A DNA stretch of 48,082 nucleotides. Origin: Flavobacterium sp. GTDB taxonomy: Bacteria; Bacteroidota; Bacteroidia; Flavobacteriales; Flavobacteriaceae. The notes beneath the pieces were generated by a model. That model ran no database searches. It was not told where the DNA came from and saw nothing but the letters and a program-made list of their open reading frames with translations. Every line of letters begins with the position of its first letter. Positions within the stretch are counted from its first letter, which is position 1. Below, piece by piece: positions 18,092 through 26,674 of the stretch. Both the position numbers and the translations under genes were made by a program. The stretch spans positions 1 through 48,082 of the forward strand of contig NZ_JANXUG010000096.1 in the NCBI RefSeq assembly GCF_025352015.1, in the 5' to 3' direction.

Positions 18092-20476
18092 TTTTTTTGG
18101 TTTGAAAACCAACTTGCTTGATGTTTTGATAATTTCAGCTTTATTGAGTTTCATTTTTCGGAATTTTCCTTTTACAAATAAATCAGCCTGATCATAATAA
18201 TGCTTGCTGATCGGATTGCCTGATTGCCCTGTTGGTAATACGCTCCAACTGTTTTCTATATCCGAAAAATCAATGATACGACGTGTGGAAGGACCTCCTT
18301 TTACTTGCAGTAAGGCATCGTCTGTGTAAGTAAAAAATTGGTTATTAATAACTTCATTGCTGCCAGCAATGGGAAAGAAACCTATATCAAAAAATTTACT
18401 TAATAATTTTATTTTGCCTAACGGATGCTGAAAAGCTACTTGGTGTACTTTTTTCCATTTCCACTGATTTACACCAGAACCTAATTGATTTTCTAAAGAA
18501 AAAATTGCTTCCTTAAACGATTGTGTTAGGATTTTGGATTGCGTTTCCTTTTTATTTTTTGTATTGATGTTGTCCCACCAAACGGATGTTGCGTTTTGGC
18601 TTTGAACTTCTATCACTTGTTTGATGATGTGAGTGCCAAGCAATAACTTGAAATTTTCAGTCCCAAGTTCGTCTTCGAAAGTATCTTTTAGGTAAAAATA
18701 AATCCATTTGTTGAAGATAGTTGGTGCAATGTCATTCAAATTATGCGTTGCTTTCCATTCTTTCAAAACTGTCAATGCCTTTTTTTCGTTTTCAGAAAAT
18801 CGTGAAGTATTTAATGGCTTACTCATGTTAGTCATAATGGTTTCGGCTGTAGCCGATGTATTATCGGTAATCATTTTGGCAACATCTTCTTTTGTCCAAT
18901 TGTTTTTTGGTGCCAACAAGCCGTCTATTCGCATCGCTCGGTCTTTAGGAAGATAATATCCCGGGTACAGATAACCATCAATAGCTTCAGGTTGATTGTT
19001 GGCTGTGTAAACGTAATTCCATGGCGGATTTATAGCCGCTGGATTTTTGGCAAACGGTAGAAATTCTTTTTTATCATCGATGCCGTTTGCGCCATTTAGA
19101 ATAAAATTAGTATTTACAGAATGTGCTACTTTATATAGTTTCCCCGAAGTTATCCAAGCAATATTTCCTTTGGCATCACCATACATAATATTTAAACCTG
19201 GAGCTTTAATCAATTCGATACATTTATGAAAACTTTCCAAGTCATTGGCATGCGATAACTGATAAACAGACTCAAGAATTTGACTTTTTTGTTGAATATA
19301 TATCCATGACATGGCTACTGATTTCTGCGATTTTAATCCGTCTAATAAAGCACTGACAATGGGTCCATGTTGGGATGTTTTTACAGTTAATTTTACATCA
19401 GCACTGTCTTTTACTTTGATGGTTTTTTGTTTGAAAGTATAGTTTTTATAACCATTGATAGTTTTGTATTGTTTATCATCATTCGGATTATCTTCTTCTT
19501 GAAAGAAATCAACATCATCGTTTTCGAACATAGTTAATCCATAAGCATAGTTGTGATTATGTCCCAAAAGTGGAAAAGGCGTTCCGGCAATGTAATACCC
19601 ATAAATTTCATAATCCGGACACACAATATGCGCTTCATACCAAGTCCCAGGTTGCGAGTACATTATATGCGGATCGTTCGCCAGAATTACTTTTCCGTTT
19701 TTTGTTTTGGCGCCATTAACTACCCAACTATTGCTTCCAATAAAAGCGGGAATAGGCGAGGTTTCTAATAAACTAGCCACTGATTTTGATATTGCTGCAT
19801 ATTCCTTGTAATCGTTTTTATATGATTTTAATTGTTTGGTTCCAAATTCGCCATGGATACCAAAATCTTTCAAATAATCCATCCCAAAGCGGTCACGAAT
19901 ATCGGTTAAAAGTGGATCTGTTTTTTGAGCCATCGCAAAACTGAACGTCATAAATCCGAAGATGTTATAAACATCTTTCAAAGTAAATTTTTCTTGTTTT
20001 ATACCCAATAATCGTAGCTCGATTGGTGTCAATCCCTGTTCGATATATTGGTTAATTCCGTCCAAATAAGCATTTGCCAATAGATAGGTTTGCGAATTTT
20101 TATCAAGATTGGCTACCGCTTGTTTGGAATTCTCATCGATACCAATTCCAGCAAAAAATTTATCAGTTTTTACAACTGCGTTTCCAAATAGTTCCGAAAG
20201 TCGTCCTGGCGCAATTCGCCGCATCAGTTCCATTTGCCAAAGTCGGTCTTGCGCATGCACATAACCTAGCGTTGTCATGGCATCTTTTTGCGTATCAGCA
20301 TAAATATGTGGAACGCCATACTCGTCAAAGTAAACGGTTGTTGTTTTGGAAATATTGGCTAAATTTTCTTTACCTTCGTATTTGGGTTTTGTGGATTGAA
20401 GATAACCATAAGTTACTAATGCTAAAACAACTATCAGAATAGTAATTACAAGAACTATTTTTTTTACAATTTTCAT
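18068..20476 (-). CDS. Penicillin acylase family (Ntn-hydrolase) protein
   Basis: The 802-residue protein has an N-terminal membrane or signal helix (about 7-24) and the family layout: an alpha-subunit region with GVPHIYADTQKDA and GYVHAQDRLWQMELMRR, a processing site at GSNSWVV, where Ser248 would become the N-terminal nucleophile, then the beta-subunit with ANDPH and a catalytic-type Asn in the SGNPISKHYYDQ region. Family members hydrolyse amide bonds of penicillins, acyl-homoserine lactones or other N-acyl compounds; the substrate here cannot be predicted. The last six residues (NTDFTN) and the stop codon are encoded by an arm of a dispersed repeat. A -7 box lies 23 bp upstream. Confidence 0.88.
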   Translation of the reverse strand: MKIVKKIVLVITILIVVLALVTYGYLQSTKPKYEGKENLANISKTTTVYFDEYGVPHIYADTQKDAMTTLGYVHAQDRLWQMELMRRIAPGRLSELFGNAVVKTDKFFAGIGIDENSKQAVANLDKNSQTYLLANAYLDGINQYIEQGLTPIELRLLGIKQEKFTLKDVYNIFGFMTFSFAMAQKTDPLLTDIRDRFGMDYLKDFGIHGEFGTKQLKSYKNDYKEYAAISKSVASLLETSPIPAFIGSNSWVVNGAKTKNGKVILANDPHIMYSQPGTWYEAHIVCPDYEIYGYYIAGTPFPLLGHNHNYAYGLTMFENDDVDFFQEEDNPNDDKQYKTINGYKNYTFKQKTIKVKDSADVKLTVKTSQHGPIVSALLDGLKSQKSVAMSWIYIQQKSQILESVYQLSHANDLESFHKCIELIKAPGLNIMYGDAKGNIAWITSGKLYKVAHSVNTNFILNGANGIDDKKEFLPFAKNPAAINPPWNYVYTANNQPEAIDGYLYPGYYLPKDRAMRIDGLLAPKNNWTKEDVAKMITDNTSATAETIMTNMSKPLNTSRFSENEKKALTVLKEWKATHNLNDIAPTIFNKWIYFYLKDTFEDELGTENFKLLLGTHIIKQVIEVQSQNATSVWWDNINTKNKKETQSKILTQSFKEAIFSLENQLGSGVNQWKWKKVHQVAFQHPLGKIKLLSKFFDIGFFPIAGSNEVINNQFFTYTDDALLQVKGGPSTRRIIDFSDIENSWSVLPTGQSGNPISKHYYDQADLFVKGKFRKMKLNKAEIIKTSSKLVFKPKKTNTDFTN

Positions 20477-20498
20477 AGTATGGCAGCTGTTTGATAAA

Positions 20499-20506
20499 CA
20501 AATTTA
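20499..20506 (-). promoter_or_regulatory. Predicted -7 box of the acylase gene
   Basis: The minus strand reads TAAATTTG (TAnnTTTG) 23 bp before the ATG. Confidence 0.55.
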
Positions 20507-20555
20507 AAGATAACCAATAAATGTTTCATTGAATTGAAACGACATTCCAAAAAAT

Positions 20556-20593
20556 AAAAAAACGAGTTGAAATCATCCCTGAAATCAACTCGC
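20556..20593 (-). terminator. Rho-independent terminator of the glycine-zipper lipoprotein gene
   Basis: An 8-bp stem (CGAGTTGA with TCAACTCG) is followed on the minus strand by seven T, 23 bp after the stop codon at 20616. Confidence 0.88.
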
Positions 20594-20615
20594 TTTGAAT
20601 AAAATTATTGTAATT

Positions 20616-21032
20616 CTATTTTTTCTTTTTGTCGTCAATGATTGCTCCTGTTCCTGCGCCAAGACCTGCTCCAGCTAAACCACCAATTATGGCACCTTCT
20701 GCTTTATTTTTACTAATTGCTGCTCCCGTAATTGCTCCAACTCCAGCACCTATTACTGCTCCTTTTGCGGCACCACTCCATTTTCTTCTTTTATGTGTTG
20801 TCTCTCCAGGTTGTGCAGCTTGTTGGTCATGAACTACAACAACTTCTTTTTGCTTTACAACTTTTTGTTCAACCACTTTCATAGAATCAATGATGTGCTG
20901 CTTTTCGGCTACTCTTTTCATAGAATCGATAGTCGTTTTATGACTTTCATCAATCACTACACCTTGTTTATCTGTATTTTTACAGGCGACCAAAATACTT
21001 ACTGCGGCTAAAATTATTACTAGATTTTTCAT
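20616..21032 (-). CDS. Glycine-zipper lipoprotein
   Basis: The 138-residue product has a lipoprotein signal (lipobox LVAC, Cys17), a charged Lys/Val-rich middle (about 35-70) of coiled-coil character, and a C-terminal glycine zipper (about 88-132) in which Gly/Ala alternate at four-residue spacing (GAAKGAVIGAGVGAITGAAI, then GGLAGAGLGAGTGAII). Such zippers are found in outer-membrane-associated and stress-induced lipoproteins. It is a single-gene unit with its own -7 box and terminator, unrelated to the kynurenine genes around it. Confidence 0.85.
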   Translation of the reverse strand: MKNLVIILAAVSILVACKNTDKQGVVIDESHKTTIDSMKRVAEKQHIIDSMKVVEQKVVKQKEVVVVHDQQAAQPGETTHKRRKWSGAAKGAVIGAGVGAITGAAISKNKAEGAIIGGLAGAGLGAGTGAIIDDKKKK

Positions 21033-21052
21033 ATCTTTTTTTTGGTTATAAA

Positions 21053-21060
21053 CAAATGTA
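21053..21060 (-). promoter_or_regulatory. Predicted -7 box of the glycine-zipper gene
   Basis: The minus strand reads TACATTTG, a perfect TAnnTTTG match 21 bp before the ATG. Confidence 0.55.
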
Positions 21061-21117
21061 CGTGATTTATACCCAAATGGTTTACATAATTTTAATTAAA
21101 ACTTATAGAATTTAATT

Positions 21118-22203
21118 TTACTTTCTATTAAAAATGATAGTATTGCCCACATTCATTCCGTTATTTTTTGCCAAAACGCCGCACAAATGAAATAACATTC
21201 GGGCTCCAACATTGCCATCCCAATCGTTTTCATTAGGTGCAACTTCTACTAGATCAAAGCCGATGATTTCTTTTCCGCTTGACGCTAATTTGTTAAATAA
21301 ATAAGTAGCTTGTTCATACGAAAAACCACCGGGAACTGGCGTGCCCGTGCTTGGTGAATACCATTGTTGCATGCCGTCAATATCAAACGAAATACACACT
21401 TTTTGGGGTAAACTCGCAATAATAGCGTCACATTGTTCAGCCCATGTTTTGCCTTCAAAAGATTCATTTTTCAAGTCGGTATCCGTGTTTACCAAAACTC
21501 TTCCGTTGGACTGCTGAACAACCTCAACTTCTTGTGCACAAAAATCACGAATTCCAACTTGAACTATCTTTGAAATTTGTGAGATTTGCAAGGCATTATA
21601 AATTATTGAAGCATGAGAAAAGGTAAATCCTTCGTAGGCGATACGTAAATCCATGTGGGCATCAAGGTGCAAAATTCCATAGTTATCGTGCATTGTAGCT
21701 AGAGCTTCATAGTATCCCAAAGGTGTAGAATGGTCGCCACCCAATAGGGCCACTTTTTTGCCTTTGCTCATCCAAAACAATACTTTTTCTTTTACTTCGT
21801 CATGTAACTCGCGACACGCATTATTTATAGTGGTTAAATTATCGACTAAAATGGGATGATTGTTTAAATCTTCGCCACTTTCGAGTGCTTGAATAATAGG
21901 TTGCGCGAGTGTCTTATATTTTTTTGAATTAGTCAACCAATGAGAAGGTACTTCTTCATAAAAAATTCCTAGTTTCCATAATTCTGGAAAATCTTGATGA
22001 TTTAAATCTACTTGAAAAGAAGCGTCCAAAACTGCGGAAGGACCATCGGAAGCACCAGAACCATAACTAACCGTTACTTCCCAAGGCACAGGAATAATTA
22101 TAATTTCTGATTGTTCTGCTGAAAACGGCAGTCCAAAAATAGTTGCATCGGCTAAACCAGGCTGACTTGGGTCAAAACTTTCTATGATGTATTGTTTGGT
22201 CAT
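21118..22203 (-). CDS. Arginase/formiminoglutamase-family metallohydrolase coupled to kynU
   Basis: The 361-residue protein keeps all manganese ligands of the ureohydrolase fold: His158 in GGDHS, Asp181/His183/Asp185 in LDAHMDLR, and Asp274/Asp276 in SFDIDG, followed by a PSTGTPVPGG motif. After SFDIDG the usual DPxxAPG stretch is altered to MQQWYSPSTG, so the guanidino-substrate specificity is not clear. Arginase, agmatinase and formiminoglutamase are possible, and Bacteroidota members are often named formimidoylglutamase. Its ATG overlaps the kynU stop by one base (TAATG), so translation is coupled to kynureninase. That context suggests a role next to kynurenine breakdown, but this is inference. 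Confidence 0.85.
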   Translation of the reverse strand: MTKQYIIESFDPSQPGLADATIFGLPFSAEQSEIIIIPVPWEVTVSYGSGASDGPSAVLDASFQVDLNHQDFPELWKLGIFYEEVPSHWLTNSKKYKTLAQPIIQALESGEDLNNHPILVDNLTTINNACRELHDEVKEKVLFWMSKGKKVALLGGDHSTPLGYYEALATMHDNYGILHLDAHMDLRIAYEGFTFSHASIIYNALQISQISKIVQVGIRDFCAQEVEVVQQSNGRVLVNTDTDLKNESFEGKTWAEQCDAIIASLPQKVCISFDIDGMQQWYSPSTGTPVPGGFSYEQATYLFNKLASSGKEIIGFDLVEVAPNENDWDGNVGARMLFHLCGVLAKNNGMNVGNTIIFNRK

Positions 22204-23498
22204 TATTTTAATGTTAAAATTCCATTTTTTAGTATTTGTCCAAAGTTAAAAATATCCTCAAAAGAACAATAAAAAGGCACTGGCGCAAATCTGATTACGT
22301 TGGGTTCCCGCCAGTCTGTAATGACGCCGTTTTTCATTAGGTAGTCAAATAAACTTCTTCCTTGTCCGTGCAGAAAAACAGAGAGTTGGCATGCTCGTTC
22401 TTCCTGATTTGAGGGTGTAATAATTTCGAATTCTGTGCCTTCGATTTGCGAATCTATTTCGTGCAAAATGAATTCTAAATAAGCGGTAATTTGATTTCTT
22501 TTTTTAACAAGCTTTTCCATGCCTACTTCTGCAAACAGTTCTACCGATGCTAGATAAGGTGCCAAGGACAAAATGGGTAAATTGCTTACTTGCCAGCCAT
22601 CGGCACCAATTATTGGGTCAAATTCTTGCTCCATTAAAAAGCGTCGTTCTTTGTTTTGTGCCCACCAACCGCCAAAACGTGGCAGTTGTTTATTGGCATG
22701 ATGCTTTTCGTGAATGAAACATCCCGCGGCGTTTCCTGGTCCAGAATTCATGTATTTGTAGGAACACCACGCGGCAAAGTCTATGTTCCAATCGTGCAAA
22801 TGTAGGGTAATATTGCCTACAGCATGCGCTAAATCAAATCCAACAATTGCACCAGCTTTATGACCCGCATCAGTAATAGATTTCATGTCAAAAACTTGAC
22901 CTGTATAATAGTTTACGCCGCCAATTAAAACTAATGCCAACTCACTTCCTACTTCATTTATTTTGGCAATAATATCTTCTACTCTAATATTGTGTTCGCC
23001 TTCTCGGCGCTTGATTTCAACAATCGTATCTTCTTGTTTTATGACTAAATGTCTCGAATGAAAATCAACTTGCGATTGAAACATATATTGGTCTGAAGGA
23101 AATGCTTTTTCTTCACAAATGATTTTGTATCGCGTTTTTGTGGGATTGTAAAACGAAACCATCAGCAAATGTAAATTGACGGTCAAAGTATTCATTACGG
23201 TAATTTCTGAAGGTTTTGCTCCTACTAATTTACTCAACGGATTTGCAAAGCGTTCGTGGTAATCCCACCAAGGTTTAGGAGCATAAAAATGACCTTCGAC
23301 CGCCAAGTTTGCCCAATCGTTCATCACCTCATCAACATATTGCTTGGTGCGTTTGGGTTGTAATCCTAATGAGTTTCCTGTGAAGTAAATGACGTTTTTA
23401 CCGTCGTGTTGTGGGAATATGAATTCGTTTCTGTACTTTTTTAATTCGTCCTGCGAGTCGAGATGTTGTGCAAATTTTAGAGTGTTTTTGAAAGTCAT
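22203..23498 (-). CDS. kynU: Kynureninase
   Basis: The 431-residue PLP enzyme cleaves (3-hydroxy)kynurenine to (3-hydroxy)anthranilate and alanine. Visible features are TGNSLGLQPK near the N-terminus, the PLP-contacting FDLAHAVGN (Asp222, His225), the Schiff-base lysine Lys248 in WCSYKYMNSGPG, and a C-terminal ITDWREPNVIRFAP segment. The length is normal. It is the first gene of a two-gene unit with the arginase-family gene, and together with kmo it forms the middle of the tryptophan-kynurenine route. Confidence 0.96.
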   Translation of the reverse strand: MTFKNTLKFAQHLDSQDELKKYRNEFIFPQHDGKNVIYFTGNSLGLQPKRTKQYVDEVMNDWANLAVEGHFYAPKPWWDYHERFANPLSKLVGAKPSEITVMNTLTVNLHLLMVSFYNPTKTRYKIICEEKAFPSDQYMFQSQVDFHSRHLVIKQEDTIVEIKRREGEHNIRVEDIIAKINEVGSELALVLIGGVNYYTGQVFDMKSITDAGHKAGAIVGFDLAHAVGNITLHLHDWNIDFAAWCSYKYMNSGPGNAAGCFIHEKHHANKQLPRFGGWWAQNKERRFLMEQEFDPIIGADGWQVSNLPILSLAPYLASVELFAEVGMEKLVKKRNQITAYLEFILHEIDSQIEGTEFEIITPSNQEERACQLSVFLHGQGRSLFDYLMKNGVITDWREPNVIRFAPVPFYCSFEDIFNFGQILKNGILTLK

Positions 23499-23581
23499 TG
23501 TTGCGCTTGATTTGAATTGTAAAAGTATTGAAAATAGAGGAATGAATAAAGGGAAATAAAATTTAGTTTATCGTTTGTTTT

Positions 23582-23660
23582 TAGCCCTGATTGCAGTAGA
23601 AATCATCTTTGTCGAAGTGTAAACTTTGACAAAGATATTGAAACGGAAAGCAGGAACAGG
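23582..23660. repeat. Variable-stem hairpin element, copy A
   Basis: The element opens with TAGCCCTGATTG-CAGT and closes with GAAAGCAGGAACA, with a long inner stem (ATCTTTGTC with GACAAAGAT, extended inward by AAGT/ACTT). Copy B at 39181-39240 shares the ends but has an unrelated inner stem. The basal pairing CCTG/CAGG here is CCCG/CGGG in copy B. Confidence 0.65.
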
Positions 23661-23690
23661 GTTTAATAAAATGCCCGAATGTTTGGCTCA

Positions 23691-23732
23691 TAAAAAAATC
23701 CCAGTCTGGTTTTTGAAAACTAAACTGGGATT
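23691..23732 (-). terminator. Rho-independent terminator of queA
   Basis: A 9-bp stem (AATCCCAGT with ACTGGGATT) is followed on the minus strand by at least seven T, about 32 bp after the queA stop codon. Confidence 0.88.
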
Positions 23733-23764
23733 GATAGTGTTGTTTTATTTTAAACAATAACTAC

Positions 23765-24814
23765 TTAAATGATTAACATAGCATCGCCATAGGAATAAAA
23801 ACGGTATTTTTCTTTGATGGCTTCTTCGTAGGCTTTTTTCATTAAATCGTGTCCACAAAAAGCGGAAACCATCATTAATAACGTTGATTTTGGGGTATGA
23901 AAGTTGGTGACCATACAATCGGCTATGCTAAAATCATAGGGAGGAAAAATAAATTTATTAGTCCAACCGGCGTAGGGATTTAGGGTTCTTTGTGAGGATA
24001 CCGAGCTTTCGATGGCACGCATAGAAGTAGTTCCAATGCAACAAATTTTATTTTTTTTGACCTTTGCTCCGTTGACAATATCGCAAGCTTCTTGAGAAAT
24101 TATTAGTTCCTCGGAATCCATTTTGTGTTTTGATAAATCTTCTACTTCTACGGGATTAAAAGTTCCTAAACCTACGTGCAATGTTACTTCGGCAAAATCA
24201 ATACCTTTGATTTCTAATTTTTTCAACAAGTGTTTAGAAAAGTGTAATCCGGCTGTTGGTGCTGCTACTGCGCCTTCTACTTTGGCATAAATGGTTTGGT
24301 AACGCTCTGCATCTTCTTCGGTTACTTCTCGGTTGATGTATTTTGGAATAGGTGTTTCGCCAAGTTCTGTTAATTTTCTCCGGAATTCATCATAGGAACC
24401 ATCGTATAAAAAACGCAAAGTTCTTCCGCGCGAAGTTGTATTATCTATTACTTCGGCTACCAATGAATCGTCGTCACCAAAATATAACTTGTTTCCAATT
24501 CTGATTTTACGCGCTGGATCGACCAAAACATCCCAAAGTCGTTGTTCTGAATTTAATTCTCGTAACAAGAAAACCTCGATTCTTGCACCTGTTTTTTCTT
24601 TGTTTCCGTACATACGAGCCGGAAAAACTTTGGTATTGTTTAAAATCATTACATCGCCATCATCAAAATAATTGATAATGTCTTTAAATTCTTTGTGCTC
24701 TATGGTTTTTGTTTTTCTGTTAACTACCATTAATTTGGCTTCGTCACGATTTTCGGGAGGGAATTCAGCTAACAATTCGGGTGGAAGATGGAACTGGAAA
24801 TGAGATAATTTCAT
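23765..24814 (-). CDS. queA: tRNA S-adenosylmethionine ribosyltransferase-isomerase
   Basis: The 349-residue enzyme transfers and isomerises the ribosyl group of SAM onto preQ1-modified tRNA to form epoxyqueuosine. Family features: [23 protein letters not shown] at the start, [33 protein letters not shown] ([13 protein letters not shown]), and [19 protein letters not shown] near the end. Length is normal. It follows aroA by 153 bp and has its own terminator; read-through from mazG-aroA is possible. Confidence 0.95.
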   Translation of the reverse strand: MKLSHFQFHLPPELLAEFPPENRDEAKLMVVNRKTKTIEHKEFKDIINYFDDGDVMILNNTKVFPARMYGNKEKTGARIEVFLLRELNSEQRLWDVLVDPARKIRIGNKLYFGDDDSLVAEVIDNTTSRGRTLRFLYDGSYDEFRRKLTELGETPIPKYINREVTEEDAERYQTIYAKVEGAVAAPTAGLHFSKHLLKKLEIKGIDFAEVTLHVGLGTFNPVEVEDLSKHKMDSEELIISQEACDIVNGAKVKKNKICCIGTTSMRAIESSVSSQRTLNPYAGWTNKFIFPPYDFSIADCMVTNFHTPKSTLLMMVSAFCGHDLMKKAYEEAIKEKYRFYSYGDAMLII

Positions 24815-24967
24815 TAAAGAAAGTTTAGGAGTTTATAAGTTTAGAAGGTTTAGTTAATGCTAAATTCTAAATCGCTTGTAAATATACTATTGTGGAATAG
24901 CGAATGTCAAGTGTTTTGCTATTTATTTTAAAAATTGTAGCGGTTTAGAAGGTTTTCAAAGTTTTGT

Positions 24968-26239
24968 TTACAACGTTTTTATTGCAAATCCGATAACTTT
25001 TAGGTCTTCCCAAAAGGTTGGATAGGATTTTGAAACCACCTCGGCATCTTCGATTATGATGGGAGTTTTCAGTGCTAATGGCGCAAATGCCATTGCCATC
25101 CTATGGTCTTGGTAGGTTTTAATTTTAATGTTAGAATTAATTTTAGTTGAAAATCCTAAAGTAAGGCTGTCGTCAGAGATTGAAACCGTTGCGCCAAGTT
25201 TTTCAAGTTCGTTTTTCAAGGCTTGCAATCTGTTTGTTTCTTTTATTTTGAGCGTATGCAATCCTGTTAAGTGGCACTCAATTCCTAATCCAAAGCAGGT
25301 AACTGCTATGGTTTGAGCAATATCGGGTGAATTGTTTAATTCTAAATGGTGAATTGTGAGTTGTGACTTGTGACTTGTAGATTTTGAAATTGTTATTGAT
25401 TTATTGTCATTGAAAATGGTTTTAACTCCAAAATTCTTGTAGATTTCGATTAATGCTGCATCGCCCTGAATACTGTTCTGTTTGTAACTTGAAAGCGTTA
25501 TTTGTGTTCCGACTGGCGAAAGTGCAATTATCGAATAAAAATAAGATGCAGAAGACCAATCACTTTCAATGATGAATTGTTGCCCATCGACTGCGTTCAG
25601 GGAGACAGGTGGTTTTACTGAAATTTTATTTTCAATAAAAGACGTTTCAACCCCAATTTTATTCAGCAAACTCAAAGTCATTTTGATGTAAGGAACAGAC
25701 GTTATTTTGCCTAGAAGTGTTAATTCGATTCCGTTTTCTAATTTGGGAGCGATCAGTAATAATGCTGAAATGTATTGACTACTGACCTTTGCTGCTAATG
25801 AAACTTTGTTTCGCAAAAGCTTTTTTCCAGTAATTCTTATGGGTGGAAAACCGTCATTTTCTTCATAGCTTATTTCAGCGCCCAATTGTTTTAGCGCATC
25901 AACCAAAATTTTAATGGGTCTTTCTTTCATTCGAGACGAACCCGTCAGCACTACTTCGCTGTTAGGCTGAATGGCAAAATAGGCGGTTAGAAATCGCATG
26001 GTGGTTCCTGCGTGATCTATGTTAATTATGGTGGCGTCTCGACTGCGTTCGATGTGACAAATGGTAGAAAGTGCTTTCACCATCACTTCAGAATCATCAG
26101 AATTAGAGATGTTTTCCAAAGTTAGATTAGGATATAACGCCTGTAGCAATAACAACCTATTGGTTTCTGATTTACTTCCCGTTATTTCAACTTTCGACTT
26201 TTGACTTTCGACTTTTGACTTTTCAATTTTAAGATTCAC
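24968..26239 (-). CDS. aroA: 3-phosphoshikimate 1-carboxyvinyltransferase (EPSP synthase) carrying in-frame repeats
   Basis: The enzyme joins PEP to shikimate-3-phosphate in aromatic biosynthesis. Conserved sites are intact: GSKSETNR (21-28), HAGTTMRF (76-83), LTGSSRMKERPI, NNSPDIAQT with the catalytic Asp, KIKETNR, YQDHRMAMAF and the C-terminal SKSYPTFWEDL. At 423 residues it is slightly longer than I expect for flavobacterial AroA. The extra residues coincide with three dispersed-repeat sequences in frame (about 5-19, 61-68 and 287-302), all outside the active-site motifs. The start is a GTG two bases after the mazG stop codon, so the two are coupled; there is no in-frame ATG before GSKSETNR. 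Confidence 0.93.
   Translation of the reverse strand: MNLKIEKSKVESQKSKVEITGSKSETNRLLLLQALYPNLTLENISNSDDSEVMVKALSTICHIERSRDATIINIDHAGTTMRFLTAYFAIQPNSEVVLTGSSRMKERPIKILVDALKQLGAEISYEENDGFPPIRITGKKLLRNKVSLAAKVSSQYISALLLIAPKLENGIELTLLGKITSVPYIKMTLSLLNKIGVETSFIENKISVKPPVSLNAVDGQQFIIESDWSSASYFYSIIALSPVGTQITLSSYKQNSIQGDAALIEIYKNFGVKTIFNDNKSITISKSTSHKSQLTIHHLELNNSPDIAQTIAVTCFGLGIECHLTGLHTLKIKETNRLQALKNELEKLGATVSISDDSLTLGFSTKINSNIKIKTYQDHRMAMAFAPLALKTPIIIEDAEVVSKSYPTFWEDLKVIGFAIKTL
25337..25378. repeat. Dispersed GAATTGTGA-type repeat inside aroA
   Basis: TGGTGAATTGTGAGTTGTGA and following GACTTGTGACTTGTAG lie in frame and encode the stretch TSHKSQLTIHHLEL. The same word family (GAATTGTGAATGGTGAG) forms the mazG leader at 26573-26616. 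Confidence 0.75.
26036..26059. repeat. Dispersed TCTCGACTGCG...GTGACA repeat inside aroA
   Basis: GTCTCGACTGCGTTCGATGT followed by GACA encodes ICHIERSRD at residues 60-68. The word closely resembles an interspersed sequence (TCTCGACTGCGCTCGAGATG-type) that I recognise as widespread between genes in Bacteroidota. Here it is translated. Confidence 0.7.
26186..26229. repeat. Dispersed GACTTTCGACTTTTGACTTT repeat forming the AroA N-terminus
   Basis: Alternating ACTTTCGACTTTTGA words encode the lysine/serine-rich EKSKVESQKSKVE at residues 6-18, just before the conserved GSKSETNR. The same family fills the rsgA/dtd and metH/metF spacers. Confidence 0.8.
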
Positions 26240-26241
26240 AA

Positions 26242-26568
26242 TTATTTTAATTTCTCGTTACTTTGATGGCGGTCATGATCCCGGCTCGTTTTTAAGTCCA
26301 ATTTTTTATCAAAAGCCGTCTGTAAATCAATACCAGTTTGATTGGCTAGGCACAAAACTACAAAAACCACATCGGCTAGTTCTTCGCCCAGATCTTTGTT
26401 TTTATCGCTTTCTTTCTCGGATTGTTCGCCATATCTTCGGGCAATGATGCGGGCTACTTCGCCTACTTCTTCGGTGAGTTGTGCCATATTGGTCAGTTCG
26501 TTAAAGTAACGAACGCCGTGGTTTTTTATCCAATTGTCTACTTCGAGTTGGGAGTTTTTAATATTCAT
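26242..26568 (-). CDS. MazG-like nucleotide pyrophosphohydrolase
   Basis: The 108-residue protein belongs to the all-alpha NTP pyrophosphohydrolase superfamily: LTEEVGEVARIIARR and LGEELADVVFVVLCLA carry the paired Glu/Glu and Glu/Asp metal-binding motifs. Such enzymes hydrolyse nucleoside triphosphates to monophosphates (house-cleaning). I start at the ATG at 26568; a longer frame to 26682 would translate a dispersed repeat and overlap the -7 box at 26618-26625, so it is rejected. It is the first gene of the mazG-aroA pair. Confidence 0.88.
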   Translation of the reverse strand: MNIKNSQLEVDNWIKNHGVRYFNELTNMAQLTEEVGEVARIIARRYGEQSEKESDKNKDLGEELADVVFVVLCLANQTGIDLQTAFDKKLDLKTSRDHDRHQSNEKLK

Positions 26569-26572
26569 GATT

Positions 26573-26616
26573 TTGAATTGTGAATGGTGAGTTATGAATT
26601 GTGAATTATGAATTGA
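26573..26616. repeat. Dispersed GAATTGTGA-type repeat in the mazG leader
   Basis: Repeated words TGAATTGTGAATGGTGAGTT and ATGAATTGTGAATTATGAAT fill the interval between the predicted promoter and the mazG ATG. The related sequence inside aroA is at 25337-25378. Confidence 0.75.
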
Positions 26617-26617
26617 A

Positions 26618-26625
26618 CAAATATA
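26618..26625 (-). promoter_or_regulatory. Predicted -7 box of mazG-aroA
   Basis: The minus strand reads TATATTTG, a perfect TAnnTTTG match. Transcription would start near 26611 and run through the repeat-containing leader. Confidence 0.55.
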
Positions 26626-26674
26626 AATAATTGTGTTTGGTGAATTTAGAATAGTGAGTGATTTTTCAGCTAAA

